5,449 nucleotides of DNA from an uncultured archaeon (lineage in GTDB: Archaea > Aenigmatarchaeota > Aenigmatarchaeia > CG10238-14 > SCSR01): NCBI GenBank assembly GCA_938017915.1, contig CALIKW010000067.1, forward strand, positions 1 through 5,449. The letters are read 5' to 3'. Shown here piece by piece: positions 1-5,439 of the stretch. The notes under the pieces are model-generated. The model did not search any database. It saw only the letters and a list, made by a program, of their open reading frames with translations, and was not told the DNA's origin. The translations under genes were made by a program, and so were the position numbers. Positions within the stretch are counted from its first letter, which is position 1; every line of letters starts with the position of its first letter.

Positions 1-2
1 AA

Positions 3-1109
3 GAGCTAGCTTCTCCTGTCTACTTAAACTTCGAGGATTCTCGACTCTTTGGAATTACTTATTCAGATATTAGAGAGATTATTAGAATTTTTATTGAATT
101 ATACGGAAAAGAACCAAAAAGCTTGTTACTGGATGAAATACAAAATGTTAAAAATTGGGAAGTTGTTGCAAGGGAATTACACGATTTAAGGAAGTACAGA
201 ATTTTTTTAACAGGATCTTCCTCAAAATTGTTAAGTAGAGAAATTGCTACTCAGCTAAGAGGAAGAACTTTATCATTTCTTCTTTTACCTTTCAGCTTTA
301 GAGAATTTTTAGCAGCAAAAAACGAAAAATTTGAAAAAATTATGAGTAAAGATGAAGAAGCTAGAATGAAAAACTTGCTAAGAGAATATTTGGAGTTTGG
401 AGGTTTCCCAGATGTAATTCTAAGTAAAGAAAAAATTAAAATATTAAGAGAATATTTCGACTTGATTTTGTTTAGAGATTTTATTGAAAGACATAAGTTA
501 AAGAATTTAGAGATAGCTAGATTTTTGCATTCATTTGTTGTTCAAAATTTTTCTACCGAAATTTCTTTGAAAAGTTTGTTTGAAAAGTCAAAAGCTGCTG
601 GGGTGAAAGTTTCTAAAGATACAGTTTATGATTATGTAACAAAATTAGAGGATACCGTCTTTTTCTTTTTCCTTAAAAAATTTTCGAAAAAAGTCCATGA
701 AAGAGAAGCCTGGCCAAAGAAAATATACTTGTGCGATACAGGACTAGTAAAGGTATTAAAATTTTCAGAAGAAATTGGGAAGTTAATGGAAAATGCTGTT
801 TTTTTAGAGCTACTGAGAAAAACAAATTTAGACCCTTTAATTGAAATTTTCTATTGGAAAAATTATCAGCAAGATGAAGTTGACTTTTTAGTGAAAAAAG
901 GGACTGTTATTAAACAATTAATTCAAGTTACTTATGCTTCTAGCAAGAATGAAATTGAAAAAAGGGAAATAAAGGCTTTAATTAAAGCTTCAAAAGAGTT
1001 GAACTGCAAGAGTTTAGAAATAATAACTTGGGATTATGAAGATGTGCTTAAAGTTGAAAACAAGAAGATAAAGTGCATTCCGTTATGGAAGTGGTTGATA
1101 CATTATTAA
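3..1109 (+). CDS. Archaeal AAA-type ATPase with DUF4143 C-terminal domain, 5' truncated by window edge
   Basis: The frame is open from the left edge, so 368 C-terminal residues are visible and the true start lies outside; the TTG at 123 is internal, inside the Walker B strand. Seen: Walker B LLLDEIQN (about 120-143), a sensor-like FLTGSSSKLL (about 204-233), LRGRT followed by LLPFSFREFL (about 255-312), typical of this ATPase family, then a small winged-helix-like segment (about 545-700), the DUF4143 hallmark PKKIYLCDTGL (714-746), and a degenerate PD-(D/E)XK-like end with DEVDFLV and LIQVTYAS (about 870-945). The Walker A loop, expected some 40-60 residues upstream, is not visible. Family knowledge: these STAND/AAA proteins are abundant in archaea, often multicopy, and their cellular role is mostly unknown; some are suspected to act in toxin or nucleic-acid related functions. 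No partner gene follows in the same direction within 350 bases. Family assignment is firm, biological role is not. Confidence 0.9.
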   Translation, partial: ELASPVYLNFEDSRLFGITYSDIREIIRIFIELYGKEPKSLLLDEIQNVKNWEVVARELHDLRKYRIFLTGSSSKLLSREIATQLRGRTLSFLLLPFSFREFLAAKNEKFEKIMSKDEEARMKNLLREYLEFGGFPDVILSKEKIKILREYFDLILFRDFIERHKLKNLEIARFLHSFVVQNFSTEISLKSLFEKSKAAGVKVSKDTVYDYVTKLEDTVFFFFLKKFSKKVHEREAWPKKIYLCDTGLVKVLKFSEEIGKLMENAVFLELLRKTNLDPLIEIFYWKNYQQDEVDFLVKKGTVIKQLIQVTYASSKNEIEKREIKALIKASKELNCKSLEIITWDYEDVLKVENKKIKCIPLWKWLIHY

Positions 1110-1245
1110 ATCTCGGGTTTATCTAGAGTTCTTACTTCTTCAGTAGAATCTTCTAGGCCATAAGCATCTCACTTTACTTGAGTCATCAAGGACCAGTTCT
1201 CGCCATGGCGTTTACTCTTTTTTACCACTTACATGAGTTACAAAT
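1110..1245 (-). other. Non-coding gap with broken frames, possible TnpB-like transposon relic
   Basis: This convergent gap between the ATPase and the AbrB-like gene has no intact gene. The 100 bases from 1111 are about 44% G+C, richer than the flanking genes. On the - strand the three frames carry, in order, ICNSCKW then KRVNAMARTGP, ELVLDDSSKVR, and DAYGLEDSTEEVRTLDKPEI followed by TAA at 1108-1110, each in a different frame and separated by stops. The CxxC, the VNA and the final (D/N)AYG-type tail are reminiscent of the C-terminus of IS200/IS605 TnpB proteins, so a decayed insertion-sequence end is possible. It also holds a perfect 10-base palindrome CGCCATGGCG (1201-1210) and a short hairpin CTTGA-GTCA-TCAAG (1177-1190). 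A structured RNA is the alternative. Nothing here is conclusive. Confidence 0.25.
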
Positions 1246-1407
1246 TTATTTTTCCACCACAAGCATTTTTCCTTTTATGATTATTTTAACTTGCTCGCCT
1301 GGCTTAAAGGGAAATGCTGAATCATTAGCCACAGCTGCAGGAATTGTTAAGTACAAGGTTTTAGCTTTTTTATGTGGAATTAAAGTTGTTTTAGCTTCAA
1401 GTGCCAT
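1246..1407 (-). CDS. Small AbrB/SpoVT-like DNA-binding protein, 53 aa
   Basis: This - strand frame runs from ATG (1405-1407) to TAA (1246-1248). Seen: a basic first strand (KTTLIPHKKAK), then LYLTIPAAVANDSAF, then PFKPGEQVKIIIKG and a closing strand MLVVEK. This is the swapped-hairpin AbrB layout: basic strand, 'TIP' turn with short helix, 'K-x-G-[ED]-x-V-x-I' turn, last strand. It matches archaeal mini-AbrB proteins with a DSxFPFKxGE signature. Such proteins dimerise and bind DNA, as antitoxins or as stand-alone regulators. No PIN or other toxin gene is adjacent, so a stand-alone, perhaps autoregulatory, role is inferred. A TATA-like box lies about 26 bases before the ATG, so the message is probably leaderless. 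The gene is divergent from the HTH-LAGLIDADG gene, sharing a 59-base intergenic region with two palindromes. An open + strand frame of 86 codons (1178-1438, TTG start) across the same DNA has no recognisable protein content and is taken as its shadow. Confidence 0.75.
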   Translation of the reverse strand: MALEAKTTLIPHKKAKTLYLTIPAAVANDSAFPFKPGEQVKIIIKGKMLVVEK

Positions 1408-1417
1408 ACATTTAATT

Positions 1418-1428
1418 ATTACAGTAAT
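1418..1428. promoter_or_regulatory. Candidate operator palindrome 1 (ATTACAGTAAT)
   Basis: A perfect inverted repeat ATTAC-A-GTAAT lies between the TATA-like box and the start codon of the AbrB-like gene, where a bound protein would block transcription of that gene. It is matched by a second copy 34 bases to the right. The sequence is directly visible; the operator role, and the AbrB-like protein or the HTH-LAGLIDADG protein as the binder, are inferred. Confidence 0.45.
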
Positions 1429-1437
1429 ATTTAAATA
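1429..1437. promoter_or_regulatory. Shared bidirectional TATA-like box (ATTTAAATA)
   Basis: The symmetrical core TTTAAA can be read on both strands. Its centre is about 26 bases from the ATG of the - strand AbrB-like gene (1407), the usual archaeal distance for a leaderless message, and about 34 bases from the ATG of the + strand gene (1467), predicting a leader of under ten bases. No clear BRE is visible on either side, and AT-richness raises the chance of a fortuitous match. Confidence 0.45.
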
Positions 1438-1451
1438 GTTAAAGCATAATA

Positions 1452-1462
1452 ATTACGGTAAT
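1452..1462. promoter_or_regulatory. Candidate operator palindrome 2 (ATTACGGTAAT)
   Basis: A perfect inverted repeat ATTAC-G-GTAAT, identical in both arms to the copy at 1418-1428, ends four bases before the ATG of the HTH-LAGLIDADG gene. It would overlap the predicted transcription start. The GGTAAT half also resembles a weak GGTGAT Shine-Dalgarno, so a bound protein could block initiation. The role is inferred from position and repetition. Confidence 0.45.
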
Positions 1463-1466
1463 AAAA

Positions 1467-2468
1467 ATGAAAATAACATCTGAAATTTTAAAAGAAGCTA
1501 AGAAACTGTATTTAGAAGGAAATTCGATTAGAAAAGTTACTAAACTTCTTCAGGAAAGATTTGGAATAAAAGTTGGAAAGACTACTGTGGAATATCATTT
1601 AAAGAAAGTGATAAAATTGCGAAATAAAAAAGAAGTGATGACAATGAAGAGAGGAACTTTTTTAGACGAATCCGAAATCGCAAGACTTTATGCTGAAAAG
1701 AAACTTTCTTTAAAGCAAATAGCAAAGATGTTCAACGCAAGTCCTTCTGGAATAAAGTGGATTCTTCTTAAAAATGGAATAAAGCTGAGGGAGAAAAGAG
1801 AGGGACTGATATTACGCAAAGGAAAATATAGGAAACCTCCTTTTAAGGGTACGCCAGAAGAAAAAGCTTATCTCATAGGAATAACTTTAGGGGACTTACA
1901 TGTTAGATGGAATTCCAACTTTACCATTGAAGTAAATACTTCGACTACTCATGAAGCAATGAAAGATCTTCTCGTTAATACTTTTAGTAAATATACAGAT
2001 GGTATCGTATGGTATCCTGACGAAAAGAAAGGATTTAGATTTTATGCCTACTTAGATAAAAGTTTTGATTTTCTAATAACCATGAAAAAGAACGTCAATT
2101 TAATTAAGAATTTTAGCGATGAAGAATTTCTAGCTTTTCTTGCTGGATTTTTTGATGCTGAAGGGAGTATTGTTAAAAGAAGATGGAAAAACGGCTTGAG
2201 GCATGAAATAAAAATTGGAAATACTAACAAGGAAGTTCTTGAAATTATTAAAAACAAGCTTGATGAACTAGGAATAAATTCAAAAATATATACCTACAAA
2301 TCAAGAAAAGGAAAATTCCACTATTTATGTGGTAGAAAAATTATTAATAGAAAAGATTATCATATACTAGAAGTAGTTCGAAATGAAAGTATCTTGAATT
2401 TACTTAAGATGTTAAAGTTGCGACATGAAGAAAAAATTGAAAGAAAAAGGCAAGCAATTTTAAACTAA
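1467..2468 (+). CDS. Free-standing LAGLIDADG endonuclease-family protein with two N-terminal helix-turn-helix domains
   Basis: 333 residues, ATG start. Two HTH domains come first: about 6-47 (EILKEAKKLYLEGNSIRKV ... TTVEYHLKK) and about 66-108 (DESEIARLYAEKKLSLKQIA ... SGIKWILLKNGIKLR). Then comes one LAGLIDADG module with both signature helices: AYLIGITLGD (134-143) and FLAGFFDAEG (224-233). The acidic residues D143 and D230, which bind the catalytic metals in active enzymes, are both kept. The C-terminus (RHEEKIERKRQAIL) is a basic helix, common in this family. Family knowledge: such proteins cut long DNA sites to spread introns or inteins, or have become transcription factors (bacterial WhiA is a LAGLIDADG-HTH regulator). 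It is not inside an intein or intron here. The N-terminal HTH pair and the regulated-looking divergent promoter leave both roles open. It ends convergently toward rtcB, with a broken winged-helix gene directly behind it. Confidence 0.85.
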   Translation: MKITSEILKEAKKLYLEGNSIRKVTKLLQERFGIKVGKTTVEYHLKKVIKLRNKKEVMTMKRGTFLDESEIARLYAEKKLSLKQIAKMFNASPSGIKWILLKNGIKLREKREGLILRKGKYRKPPFKGTPEEKAYLIGITLGDLHVRWNSNFTIEVNTSTTHEAMKDLLVNTFSKYTDGIVWYPDEKKGFRFYAYLDKSFDFLITMKKNVNLIKNFSDEEFLAFLAGFFDAEGSIVKRRWKNGLRHEIKIGNTNKEVLEIIKNKLDELGINSKIYTYKSRKGKFHYLCGRKIINRKDYHILEVVRNESILNLLKMLKLRHEEKIERKRQAILN

Positions 2469-2476
2469 GGAAAACA

Positions 2477-2719
2477 TTGTTTATAATTACTATCTTGCTT
2501 TATTCTCGTTTACGTGTTTTAGAAAAACCAATTACTGTAAAAGAATTTGCACGAAGAAACAATTTGAATTATCCTTATTGCTCTTAACTATCTTATAATG
2601 TGAAAAGAGGATTTATTCAGAAAAGTGGAAGAAAATACACGATTAGTGAAAAAGGAAAAAATTTCATTACATACTATGAGACTGTATACAAAAATCAATC
2701 ATCCTTTCATCACGGCTAA
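2477..2719 (+). pseudogene. Small winged-helix DNA-binding protein, broken by an in-frame TAA
   Basis: Directly after the endonuclease stop (2466-2468) comes AAGG, then a possible TTG start at 2477. The frame reads through a wHTH pattern: a helix LLYSRLRVLEKP, ITVKEFARRNNLNYPYCS, then TAA at 2585-2587. In the same frame it continues as LSYNVKRGFIQKSGRKYTISEKGKNFITYYETVYKN, to TAA at 2717-2719. The second part has the recognition-helix end, the 'GFI' turn and the wing 'KYTISEKG' expected of a winged helix, so the two halves are one domain with a single nonsense codon in the recognition helix. About 80 codons in total. The last 21 bases overlap the 3' end of rtcB on the other strand. A real short protein of 36 residues, or reinitiation at GTG 2600, is possible but neither half would fold as a domain. 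The function before decay is unknown beyond DNA binding. Confidence 0.6.
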
Positions 2720-4147
2720 AGGCCATAATTCTACAACACGTTTGCTTATGCCTGCTTCTTCTGTCGCTTTCACAACTTCAGTAGATGATTTATAAGCTTC
2801 TGGTCTTTCTTCAGCAAGAACTTTTATACTAGCAGCTTTAGCTAGTATACCTTTTTGATTAAGTTGTCTTAAAACTTCCTCTCCCCTAACTTGTTTAAGA
2901 GCTTTTGCTCTAGATTGTACACGCCCAGAGCCATGGGCAGTTGAATAAAAAGTTTGTTTTGCGGTTTCTGTTCCAACTAAAATATAGCTAGGTGTGGCCA
3001 TGCTGGCTGGTATGAGCACACACTGCCCAACAGCTTGATGATCTTTTGGTATTTCTGGATGACCAGCCGGAAAAGCCCTTGTTGCACCTTTCCTGTGAAC
3101 ATATACTTTCACTTTTTTCCCATCAATTTCGTGTTCCTCAATTTTCCCAATATTATGGGCAACATCGTAAACAACTTCCAATCCTATATCTTCAATCTTC
3201 ATTCCTAAAACTTTTACAAAACTTTCTCTTACCCAGTGAGTTATCATTTGTCTATTTGTCCAAGCATAATTAGCAGCACAAGCCATAGCAGAAAAATAAT
3301 CTTCACATTCTTTTGTTCCAGCAGGAGCATAAACTAGTTCACGATCAGGCAATTTTCTCAATTCATCTCTAAACCTTGACTCCAAAATTCTTAAGTAATC
3401 AGTACAAACTTGATGCCCAAAACCTCTTGAGCCAGTATGTATCATCACACATACTTGATTTTCCTTTTCAATTCCAAAAACTTTCGCAACTTCTGGCAGA
3501 AAAATTTTATTCACAACTTGAATTTCAAGAAAATGATTACCAGCCCCTAAAGTTCCAAGCTGAGGAGCTCCTCTTTTTTTCGCTTCGTTTGAAACTTTTT
3601 CTGGGTTTGCTCCTTTCATGCAACCATTTTCTTCCAAATGCTCCAGATCTTTTTCAGTTCCATAACCATGCTCAACAGCCCATTTAGCTCCATTAACCAA
3701 AACTTCATCTAGCTCAGAAAAACTTAATTTAATTTTTCCAACTTCTCCTACTCCAGAAGGAACATTCTTAAAAATTGATTCCAACAATTCTTTAAGCTTT
3801 GGCCTTATTTGTTCTACTGTGAGATTAGTGCGCAAAAGTCTTACACCACAATTGATATCAAAACCTATCCCACCAGGGGATAATCCACCATTTTCATAAT
3901 CAAGAGCTGCTACACCACCTATAGGGAAGCCGTAACCAAAATGCATATCAGGAAGTGCGATTGAATGCTTGTAAATTCCTGGTAAAAAAGCAACGTTAGC
4001 TGCCTGCTCTATTGCTCCTTCCTCAACCTCCTTTAAAAGTTTTTCTGACAAGAAAAGCCATGCTGGTACTTTCATTCCTGGTTTTGCTTCTTTCGGCAAT
4101 TCCCACAAGCACGGACCAATTTTTCTCAATTTTTCTTTTAACCCCAT
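2699..4147 (-). CDS. rtcB: RtcB family tRNA-splicing RNA ligase
   Basis: RtcB joins 2',3'-cyclic-phosphate or 3'-phosphate ends to 5'-OH ends using GTP and Mn2+; in archaea it ligates tRNA exon halves. From the ATG at 4147 the protein has 482 residues, close to the 481 of the Pyrococcus enzyme. The expected active-site motifs are all present, numbered from 4147: LPDMHFG (66-72), GFDINCGVR with Asp97 and metal-binding Cys100, GAGNHFLE with His205, HTGSRGFGHQ with His237, YDVAHN with His331, STAHGSGR with the guanylylated His405, and the C-terminal VMKG with its near-terminal lysine. It is intact and has no intein, unlike some archaeal RtcB genes. The frame can be extended to a TTG at 4174, but the ATG at 4147 has a GAGGG ribosome site seven bases before it and gives the family length, so it is preferred. 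It is the last gene of the - strand cluster. Archease, its usual cofactor protein, is not in the window. Confidence 0.97.
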   Translation of the reverse strand: MGLKEKLRKIGPCLWELPKEAKPGMKVPAWLFLSEKLLKEVEEGAIEQAANVAFLPGIYKHSIALPDMHFGYGFPIGGVAALDYENGGLSPGGIGFDINCGVRLLRTNLTVEQIRPKLKELLESIFKNVPSGVGEVGKIKLSFSELDEVLVNGAKWAVEHGYGTEKDLEHLEENGCMKGANPEKVSNEAKKRGAPQLGTLGAGNHFLEIQVVNKIFLPEVAKVFGIEKENQVCVMIHTGSRGFGHQVCTDYLRILESRFRDELRKLPDRELVYAPAGTKECEDYFSAMACAANYAWTNRQMITHWVRESFVKVLGMKIEDIGLEVVYDVAHNIGKIEEHEIDGKKVKVYVHRKGATRAFPAGHPEIPKDHQAVGQCVLIPASMATPSYILVGTETAKQTFYSTAHGSGRVQSRAKALKQVRGEEVLRQLNQKGILAKAASIKVLAEERPEAYKSSTEVVKATEEAGISKRVVELWPLAVMKG

Positions 4148-4154
4148 TTTTTGA

Positions 4155-4160
4155 CCCTCT
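4155..4160 (-). promoter_or_regulatory. Ribosome binding site deciding the rtcB start (AGAGGG)
   Basis: On the - strand AGAGGG is followed by seven bases (TCAAAAA) and then the ATG at 4147. It supports that ATG over the in-frame TTG at 4174, which has no purine-rich site at a suitable distance. Confidence 0.6.
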
Positions 4161-4176
4161 TTGCTTTTTTTCAAGT

Positions 4177-4185
4177 AATATATTT
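4177..4185 (-). promoter_or_regulatory. Possible rtcB-proximal TATA-like box (AAATATATT)
   Basis: In the 39-base gap between the membrane-protein gene and rtcB, AAATATATT is centred about 34 bases upstream of the rtcB ATG. It would start a message about eight or nine bases before the ATG, roughly at the AGAGGG ribosome site. It may let rtcB be transcribed apart from the upstream genes. The AT-rich background makes this tentative. Confidence 0.3.
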
Positions 4186-4186
4186 C

Positions 4187-4969
4187 TCACTTTTTTCTTT
4201 TTATCTTTTTTGCTATTCTTTCTACAGCAATCCTTTCATATGTAGATGCATAAATAAAACAAAGATAGCCTGCAATCCATAGGAAGTCTATGTAGTCATA
4301 AGGAGAACCAAGTTTGTATAAGCCATTCCAGTCAAGATAAGAAAATAAAGTATCAGCAACTCCTGTAAACAAAAATGCAAGTGAAATAACAAACCAAACT
4401 CTTGAAAGAGCACCTCCTCTAAAAGCTTCTACTAAAAGCAAACCACTAAATATTAAATAAACATCTAAAATTGGGTAAGTCATTAAAATCGATTTTTCTA
4501 AAAGATTTAGATTTGAAATAGCTATAGGAAAAAGAACAAAAAAGAGTGAAAGCAAGCCATAGAGCAAAGAAACTAAAGCTGCTAGGTAAATTTTTCTAGT
4601 TTTCAAAGGGAAGCTAACATAAGAAAAATAGTGAAAAGTTGCTAAGATCATGGGAAAATAACCAACGATATAAAAAATGTCTGCAGGGGAAGGAAACGGA
4701 TAAACTTCTTTTATAACTTCATAATATGCCCAAATTAACTCTCCAAAACCCCAGAAAAAAGTGCCTGCTCCTAATAAAAACCATACCCTTCCTTCCAAGC
4801 TTTTTCCAAATTTTTTAAAATTTAAAAAACAGGAGTAAGATGCTATAAAAGCCAAGGAAAAGAAGAAAATGTTTGAAAAAATTGTTCTTATGCTTTTTTC
4901 AAATTCGAGAAAGTAAAAAGAAGCAAATAGCAAAAACAGAAGAATTATTACTATTTCAAATTTTTCCAT
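4187..4969 (-). CDS. Multi-pass membrane protein with internal duplication, about eight TM helices, 260 aa
   Basis: ATG start at 4969. Hydrophobic segments lie at about 4-22, 30-50, 62-83, 98-118, 126-150, 160-180, 190-212 and 228-243, and the tail is very basic (ERIAKKIKRKK), placing the C-terminus in the cytoplasm by the positive-inside rule. Two stretches repeat: RVWFLLGAGTFFWGFGELIW from 61, leading to SPADIFYIVGY (94-104), and RVWFVISLAFLFTGVADTLF from 190, leading to SPYDYIDFLWIAGY (222-235). The layout of G-x-G-E-x-x-W followed by a P-S-x-A-D-x-F-Y-x-x-x-Y loop resembles the membrane sensor domain found in front of GGDEF or kinase domains in many bacteria, here with no output domain. 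A sensing or transport role is only a guess. It lies 17 bases after the two-helix gene and 39 before rtcB, so it is probably co-transcribed with both. Confidence 0.8.
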   Translation of the reverse strand: MEKFEIVIILLFLLFASFYFLEFEKSIRTIFSNIFFFSLAFIASYSCFLNFKKFGKSLEGRVWFLLGAGTFFWGFGELIWAYYEVIKEVYPFPSPADIFYIVGYFPMILATFHYFSYVSFPLKTRKIYLAALVSLLYGLLSLFFVLFPIAISNLNLLEKSILMTYPILDVYLIFSGLLLVEAFRGGALSRVWFVISLAFLFTGVADTLFSYLDWNGLYKLGSPYDYIDFLWIAGYLCFIYASTYERIAVERIAKKIKRKK

Positions 4970-4986
4970 AAATCTCTTTTAAGCTT

Positions 4987-5226
4987 TTATTTTAAATTCT
5001 TTTTCTCTTTCATCGAAATAAAGCTTATTATACTTCCCAAACCTATGAATAAACTCCCAAGAATTATTCCCTGAATTACTTCATTTCTTTTTCTTCCAAA
5101 TTCCTCAATTTTATTTGGCTCAAAGGGTATTCCTAAGGTAAAGTCTAGAAAAAACGTGAATAAAAAACAAATTAAAAGTATACCAAAAAGGCTGAAAGTG
5201 GCTCCTATTATCCAAAGCCTTTCCAT
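4987..5226 (-). CDS. Small two-helix membrane protein, unknown function, 79 aa
   Basis: ATG at 5226, TAA at 4987. There are two hydrophobic segments, about 5-31 (IIGATFSLFGILLICFLFTF) and about 51-71 (IQGIILGSLFIGLGSIISFI), joined by a charged loop (EPNKIEEFGRKRNE), with a basic tail KEKKNLK. I do not recognise a family. It lies 15 bases after the dodecin-like gene and 17 before the larger membrane protein, so it belongs to the same transcript and may partner the 260-residue protein in the membrane. The upstream AAGGAG, which also forms the last codons of the dodecin-like gene, is 18 bases from the ATG, longer than usual. No alternative start exists closer to it, because an in-frame TAA intervenes. 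Confidence 0.7.
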   Translation of the reverse strand: MERLWIIGATFSLFGILLICFLFTFFLDFTLGIPFEPNKIEEFGRKRNEVIQGIILGSLFIGLGSIISFISMKEKKNLK

Positions 5227-5241
5227 AATTTTTACTTGTTT

Positions 5242-5439
5242 TTACTCCTTTATTAATGCAACCTTCATGTTTGCTCTGTATTCTACTATTTCGTTATTTC
5301 TTACAACAGCTTTGAAGCCCTTTACATCTATTCCTGTTACTTTTCCCTCTTCCTTCACTTTTTCTAACCCATTTTTTATAGCATCTTCCCAGCTTTTATC
5401 AGAAGTTCCTATTATTTCTATTACTCTTACTAAAACCAT
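5242..5439 (-). CDS. Dodecin-family protein lacking the flavin-stacking residues, 65 aa
   Basis: 65 residues, the usual dodecin length, with the dodecin fold order: strand VLVRVIEIIG (2-11), GTSDKSWEDAIKNGLEKV (11-28) covering the conserved S-W-E-D-A helix start, strand VTGIDVKGFKAVV (34-46), and strand EIVEYRANMKVAL (50-62). Dodecins form hollow 12-mers that store flavin or, in a subgroup, bind other ligands. In flavin dodecins a Trp near position 36 and a Gln near 55 sandwich the flavin. Here these positions are Gly/Ile (36-37) and Arg55, and the only Trp is W17 of the SWEDA motif. It therefore looks more like the Mycobacterium Rv0379 (calcium dodecin) subgroup with its GTSxxSWE motif than like Halobacterium flavin dodecin. 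The ligand is unknown. First visible gene of the - strand cluster; its promoter would lie outside the window. Confidence 0.88.
   Translation of the reverse strand: MVLVRVIEIIGTSDKSWEDAIKNGLEKVKEEGKVTGIDVKGFKAVVRNNEIVEYRANMKVALIKE

Noticed and set aside
1177..1190. TTGATGA and CTGA on the - strand (about 1141-1190) as a C/D box guide RNA
   Set aside because: The C box is imperfect, the distance to CTGA is near full length with no D' or C' boxes at the right spacing, and no terminal stem is present.
1218..1223. T6 run on the + strand as terminator of the ATPase gene
   Set aside because: A single T6 about 110 bases after the stop, in AT-rich DNA, is too weak to call.
1178..1438. 86-codon + strand open frame of hydrophobic character with TTG start
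   Set aside because: It has no recognisable motif and no start signals, and it lies antisense to a small frame with a clear AbrB-type pattern and promoter. Its hydrophobicity is explained by the complement of lysine-rich codons.
2048..2257. - strand open frame of 69 codons inside the endonuclease gene
   Set aside because: It is antisense to the LAGLIDADG core; its Leu/Phe/Ser-rich content is the complement of a Lys/Glu/Asn-rich gene.
2690..2694. T5 run on the - strand after the rtcB stop as an archaeal terminator
   Set aside because: Five T residues are common by chance here, and no further T-tracts or hairpin follow.
3046..3687. Two + strand open frames inside rtcB
   Set aside because: They are antisense shadows of a strongly conserved gene, rich in Leu, Gln and Phe, with no domain pattern.
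4012..4245. + strand open frame across the rtcB 5' end
   Set aside because: It is antisense to rtcB and the end of the membrane-protein gene, a poly-Phe/Leu shadow.
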